A DNA stretch of 8,905 bases. Origin: Granulicella sp. Its GTDB lineage: Bacteria; Acidobacteriota; Terriglobia; Terriglobales; Acidobacteriaceae. The stretch covers positions 1-8,905 of the forward strand of contig PKWK01000230.1 of the NCBI GenBank assembly GCA_003133205.1, read 5' to 3'. Position numbers and translations under genes: made by a program. Shown in pieces: positions 6,516-8,905 of the stretch (its first letter is position 1; each line of letters opens with the position of its first letter). The notes beneath the pieces were generated by a model that saw only the letters and a program-made list of their open reading frames with translations, was not told the DNA's origin and did not search any database.

Positions 6516-8042
6516 ATGCCTTTCAAACGCCTCACCCGACGTGACGTATTGAAGATTGGCGCCGCCGCCGGTGCAGCAAACCTCGGGGCCACGCTTCTCT
6601 CCGGATGCGGCTTGGGAAACGCCATCGCTTCCACGGTTCAAACGGTGACTGGGTGCGCCAAAGTGACGGATATCGACCACGTCGTCATCTTCATCCAGGA
6701 AAATCGCTCGTTCGATCACTACTTCGGGAGCTATCGCGGCGTGCGCGGATTCTCCGACCAGTCCGCGGCCTATCAACAACCCGACCCTTCAAACACCACC
6801 AGCACTCCGTCCGGCATCCTGATGCCCTTCCATCTCGACACGTCCAAGACGAACTCGGCGTGCACCGCCGACATCAGCCACGCCTGGATCCCGCAGCATC
6901 AGAGCTGGAACAACGGCGCGATGAACGGCTTCGTCACCTCGCACCTCCCGATCAATGCCAATGACGCCATCAACTGCATGGGCTACTACACGCGCGCGGA
7001 CCTGCCGTACTACTACGCCGTGGCCGACGCCTTCACCATCTGCGACAACTACTTCTGCTCGGTGATGGGCCCCACCGACCCCAACCGCCTCTACACCATG
7101 GCCGCCTCCATCGACCCGGCCGGCCAGAATGGCGGCCCCTTGCTGCAGACGCTGGTCACCAACCGCTCGTCGTTCTTCGGCAAGCTCACGTATACGACCA
7201 TGCCCGAACAGCTTCAGGCGCGCGGAATTTCGTGGAAGGTCTACACGTCACCCAACCAGAACATCCTCAACGGCATCTTCTCCGACAATGTTCTCTCCTA
7301 CTTCAAAAACTTCCAGAGCCCTGCGTCGCCGCTCTACCAGAGCGCATTCCTGCCCCAGTTCCCGACGGATTTTCTGTCGGACGCGTTGTCGGGAAACCTG
7401 CCGCAGGTCTCATGGGTGATCGCCTCGGTGGTCGACTCCGACCATCCGCCGGCTCCCTCGCTCTTCGGCGAGATCACCCTCTCCGCGATCATTACCGCAC
7501 TGAGCGCGAACCCATTGCAGTGGGCGAAGACGGCCCTGTTCGTCACGTACGACGAGAATGGCGGCTTCTTCGACCATGTCGCTCCGATCACAGCGCCTCC
7601 GGGCACTGCAGGCGAATACGTCACCGCGCCCGCAGTCCCCGACCCCACGGTGGCCGGCTCCCCGGCGATCTCCGGACCCATCGGCCTCGGCTTCCGCGTG
7701 CCGATGCTTGTGATCTCGCCCTTCAGCCGGGGCGGACTCGTGTCCTCGGGCCTCTTCGATCACACCTCCGTGCTGCGCTTCCTCGAGACGCGTTTCGGCG
7801 CCGAAGTTCCCAACCTCAGCGCATGGCGTCGTGCCACCGTGGGCGACATGACCAGCGCGTTCAACTTCAGCAAAGTCGATCTGTCGTTTCCGTCTCTGCC
7901 GAATCCACTCCCGGCGACTTCGCAAACCATCACCGGATGCCTGAACAGCCTGCTCGACACCACGCCCTATCCAATCCCGAACCCGCAGACCGCCCCCACG
8001 CAGGAGACCGGAACCGCGCTTCGACCCAGCGGCGCTTGCTAG
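6516..8042 (+). CDS. Phospholipase C/acid phosphatase-type phosphoesterase, Tat-exported lipoprotein
   Basis: A 508-aa member of the PF04185 phosphoesterase family (bacterial phospholipases C and AcpA-like acid phosphatases), hydrolysing phosphate esters outside the cytoplasm. The start at 6516 is chosen because it begins MPFKRLTRRDVLK, a twin-arginine signal (R8 R9), followed by a hydrophobic segment and the lipobox LSGC (C31). The open frame continues upstream to a TTG at 6420, but that lies in the terminator. Family motifs are in order: E62-N63-R-S-F-D-H-Y-F-G (metal-binding Glu/Asn), SH122AW with QH128, MGYYTRADLPYYY, MGPT187DPNR (Thr at the expected nucleophile position), SD309H310PPAP, D346ENGGFFDH354V (metal-binding Asp/Glu), and VPMLVISPFSRGG. 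All expected active-site positions are filled. At about 500 residues it resembles the short mycobacterial-type enzymes and lacks the C-terminal domains of PlcH. I see no clear Shine-Dalgarno. Substrate (phosphatidylcholine, phosphatidylethanolamine or other phosphoesters) cannot be read from the sequence. Confidence 0.93.
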   Translation: MPFKRLTRRDVLKIGAAAGAANLGATLLSGCGLGNAIASTVQTVTGCAKVTDIDHVVIFIQENRSFDHYFGSYRGVRGFSDQSAAYQQPDPSNTTSTPSGILMPFHLDTSKTNSACTADISHAWIPQHQSWNNGAMNGFVTSHLPINANDAINCMGYYTRADLPYYYAVADAFTICDNYFCSVMGPTDPNRLYTMAASIDPAGQNGGPLLQTLVTNRSSFFGKLTYTTMPEQLQARGISWKVYTSPNQNILNGIFSDNVLSYFKNFQSPASPLYQSAFLPQFPTDFLSDALSGNLPQVSWVIASVVDSDHPPAPSLFGEITLSAIITALSANPLQWAKTALFVTYDENGGFFDHVAPITAPPGTAGEYVTAPAVPDPTVAGSPAISGPIGLGFRVPMLVISPFSRGGLVSSGLFDHTSVLRFLETRFGAEVPNLSAWRRATVGDMTSAFNFSKVDLSFPSLPNPLPATSQTITGCLNSLLDTTPYPIPNPQTAPTQETGTALRPSGAC

Positions 8043-8060
8043 CCCCCCCCGGGGGGGTAG
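8039..8060. repeat. C8G7 palindrome overlapping the phosphoesterase stop codon
   Basis: Eight C followed directly by seven G, flanked by CTA(G) and TAG, forms an almost perfect loopless palindrome that includes the stop codon TAG at 8040-8042. It could fold as a very strong GC stem at the 3' end of the mRNA, but no T-tract follows, so calling it a terminator would be speculative. Homopolymer runs of this size are also prone to slippage and to sequencing error. Confidence 0.7.
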
Positions 8061-8289
8061 TACGAAGTCCCATGGATGCAATTACTTAGAAAATCGACGC
8101 CTCCAAAGCGATCGCCAACTCCTGCCGTGAGACGTCCCAGCGAGGACGTGAACTCGAACCCTCCGAATAGCTGACCTTGCCGTGACCCGAAGTGACAGAC
8201 ATGTGCGCAGCCGTGCATTATGTTTGCCGTCGATGTTCGTGCGGGAAACTGCGCAGAATAGCGTGGGCATGCAGGTCCGGCGAGGGCAC
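8061..8289. other. Intergenic region upstream of the exported aldolase
   Basis: I find no gene here. A 6-bp inverted repeat ACGTCC/GGACGT (8132-8137 and 8144-8149, 6-base loop) and two GTGAC direct repeats one helical turn apart (8182-8186, 8192-8196) are candidate operator elements only. One stretch on the minus strand resembles a tRNA T-loop (around GGTTCGAGTT) but lacks a matching T-stem or cloverleaf. Confidence 0.4.
8192..8221 (+). promoter_or_regulatory. Weak candidate sigma-70 promoter for the aldolase
   Basis: GTGACA (8192-8197, five of six bases of the -35 consensus) is followed after 18 bases by CATTAT (8216-8221, four of six of the -10 consensus). Transcription would begin about 75-80 bases before the ATG at 8306. 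The -35 hexamer overlaps the second GTGAC repeat, so a regulator binding the repeats could control it. This is inference only. Confidence 0.3.
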
Positions 8290-8296
8290 AAGGAGG
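8290..8296 (+). promoter_or_regulatory. Strong ribosome binding site of the exported aldolase
   Basis: AAGGAGG is a full Shine-Dalgarno match 9 nt before the ATG at 8306 and is the best ribosome binding site in the window. It decides the start of the partial gene and hence confirms that the N-terminal signal peptide is translated. Confidence 0.85.
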
Positions 8297-8305
8297 GAGT
8301 TCGAA

Positions 8306-8905
8306 ATGGGTCGATTTCCAGTGGCGGCGCTTACGGCAGCGATCGGATTGATGATGTTCCAGGCACAGGGGCAGACGCCTGCGCCGAACGCCGATCCCTA
8401 CGCCAACAACCCGGATGCGGGGAAGCTGCAGTTCCCGCTCGCGGCGCCGGCCGGCAAGGACTCCGGCGCAATCAACGCAGCGCCTCCGGGCGCGGTGAAT
8501 CAGGGGTCGCTCGATCCGGCTCACTGGAAGTACGGGCCTAATTACGACGCGCCGGACGCCGGGATCTGGAATCCCGTGATGATCAAAATGATGAAGGGCG
8601 AGAAGGTGACTGGCGGCACGGTATTCAGCACTGATACACCGGCAACCTACTGCGCCATGGCCAACGCCGGCTACGACTTCATCTGGACCGAGATGCAGCA
8701 CGACGCGCGCGACTGGGAGGCGGTGGGCCGCATGTGGAAGGCGTGTCCGCACGCCAAGGCGGTGCCCGGAGTGCGCGTGGCCTACACCGATGAGCGCGAG
8801 ATCCAGCACGCGATGGACCTCGGTGTGCTGGTGATCGTGGTGCCGACGGTGCGCTCGGTGGCGGAGGGCACGGCCGCGCGCGACTGGACCATGTATCCGC
8901 CGCTC
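8306..8905 (+). CDS. HpcH/HpaI-type aldolase with signal peptide (partial, 3' end outside window)
   Basis: The first 200 codons are present; the window ends mid-gene. Residues 1-22 form a Sec signal peptide (hydrophobic AALTAAIGLMMF, likely cleavage after AQG). A Pro/Ala/Asn-rich stretch (about 23-85) follows, then the start of an HpcH/HpaI aldolase/citrate lyase domain (PF03328) from about residue 88. Visible landmarks are WNPVMIKMMKGEKVTGG, NAGYDFIWTEMQH132D, VPGVR157V, and LGVLVIVVPTV before YPP. By my alignment to E. coli HpaI, H132 and R157 match H45 and R70, while the position of D42 is E129. The metal ligands corresponding to E149 and D175 would lie beyond the window. The family normally cleaves 2-keto-3-hydroxy acids to pyruvate plus an aldehyde in the cytoplasm, so export and the long N-terminal extension are unusual. 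Family assignment is good; substrate and activity are unknown. Confidence 0.85.
   Translation, partial: MGRFPVAALTAAIGLMMFQAQGQTPAPNADPYANNPDAGKLQFPLAAPAGKDSGAINAAPPGAVNQGSLDPAHWKYGPNYDAPDAGIWNPVMIKMMKGEKVTGGTVFSTDTPATYCAMANAGYDFIWTEMQHDARDWEAVGRMWKACPHAKAVPGVRVAYTDEREIQHAMDLGVLVIVVPTVRSVAEGTAARDWTMYPPL

Noticed and set aside
8100..8180. A tRNA-like T-loop on the minus strand (GGTTCGAGTT)
   Set aside because: The flanking bases do not form a T-stem, and no acceptor, anticodon or D-arm can be folded around it.
8039..8809. A 256-codon minus-strand open frame across the intergenic region and the aldolase
   Set aside because: It overlaps the well-supported aldolase, which has the best ribosome binding site in the window, and its translation shows no domain features.
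1..8905. CRISPR array, phage, toxin-antitoxin or defence genes
   Set aside because: No regularly spaced direct repeats, integrase, transposase or known defence domains are visible on either strand.

Overview
The window looks like chromosomal DNA from a GC-rich Gram-negative soil bacterium, most likely an acidobacterium (Terriglobia/Acidobacteriaceae type). This is inferred from the gene mix: clustered beta-propeller 'lactonase-family' lipoproteins, a neprilysin-like M13 peptidase, a short Tat-exported phospholipase C-type phosphoesterase and an exported HpcH/HpaI-type aldolase. An intergenic palindromic repeat of a kind I associate with these genomes fits too. No rRNA, 16S, tRNA or other direct taxonomic marker is present.

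Layout: all six genes are on the + strand. (1) 73-2148, a complete secreted M13 zinc metallopeptidase. (2) 2149-2410, an intergenic region holding a compound inverted repeat (2151-2279: a near-perfect 27-base outer repeat around a 15-bp hairpin), then the leader of the next gene. (3) 2411-6343, three consecutive paralogous beta-propeller lipoproteins of 403, 403 and 395 aa. Each has its lipobox cysteine at residue 26 and a conserved cysteine pair near the C-terminus. The block ends in a clear intrinsic terminator at 6392-6421. (4) 6516-8042, a phosphoesterase (PF04185, phospholipase C/acid phosphatase superfamily) with a combined Tat and lipoprotein signal. (5) 8043-8305, an intergenic region that begins with a C8G7 palindrome touching the stop codon and contains a weak candidate promoter. 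(6) 8306 to the window end, the first 200 codons of a signal-peptide-bearing HpcH/HpaI-family aldolase, cut by the window edge.

All six products appear to be exported: Sec with signal peptidase I or II for the peptidase, Sec lipoproteins for the propellers, a Tat lipoprotein for the phosphoesterase, and a Sec signal for the aldolase. The window therefore reads as a cell-envelope neighbourhood, possibly serving breakdown of peptides and phospho-organic compounds, but shared export is not proof of a shared pathway. Only the second and third propeller genes (72-nt gap, no terminator seen) look like a likely transcriptional unit. The first propeller gene may belong to it as well (249-nt gap).

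I see no phage, CRISPR, transposase, toxin-antitoxin or defence genes. The least-explained elements are the propeller triplet with its conserved cysteine pair, the exported aldolase with an apparent Asp-to-Glu change in its metal/active-site motif, and the compound inverted repeat.
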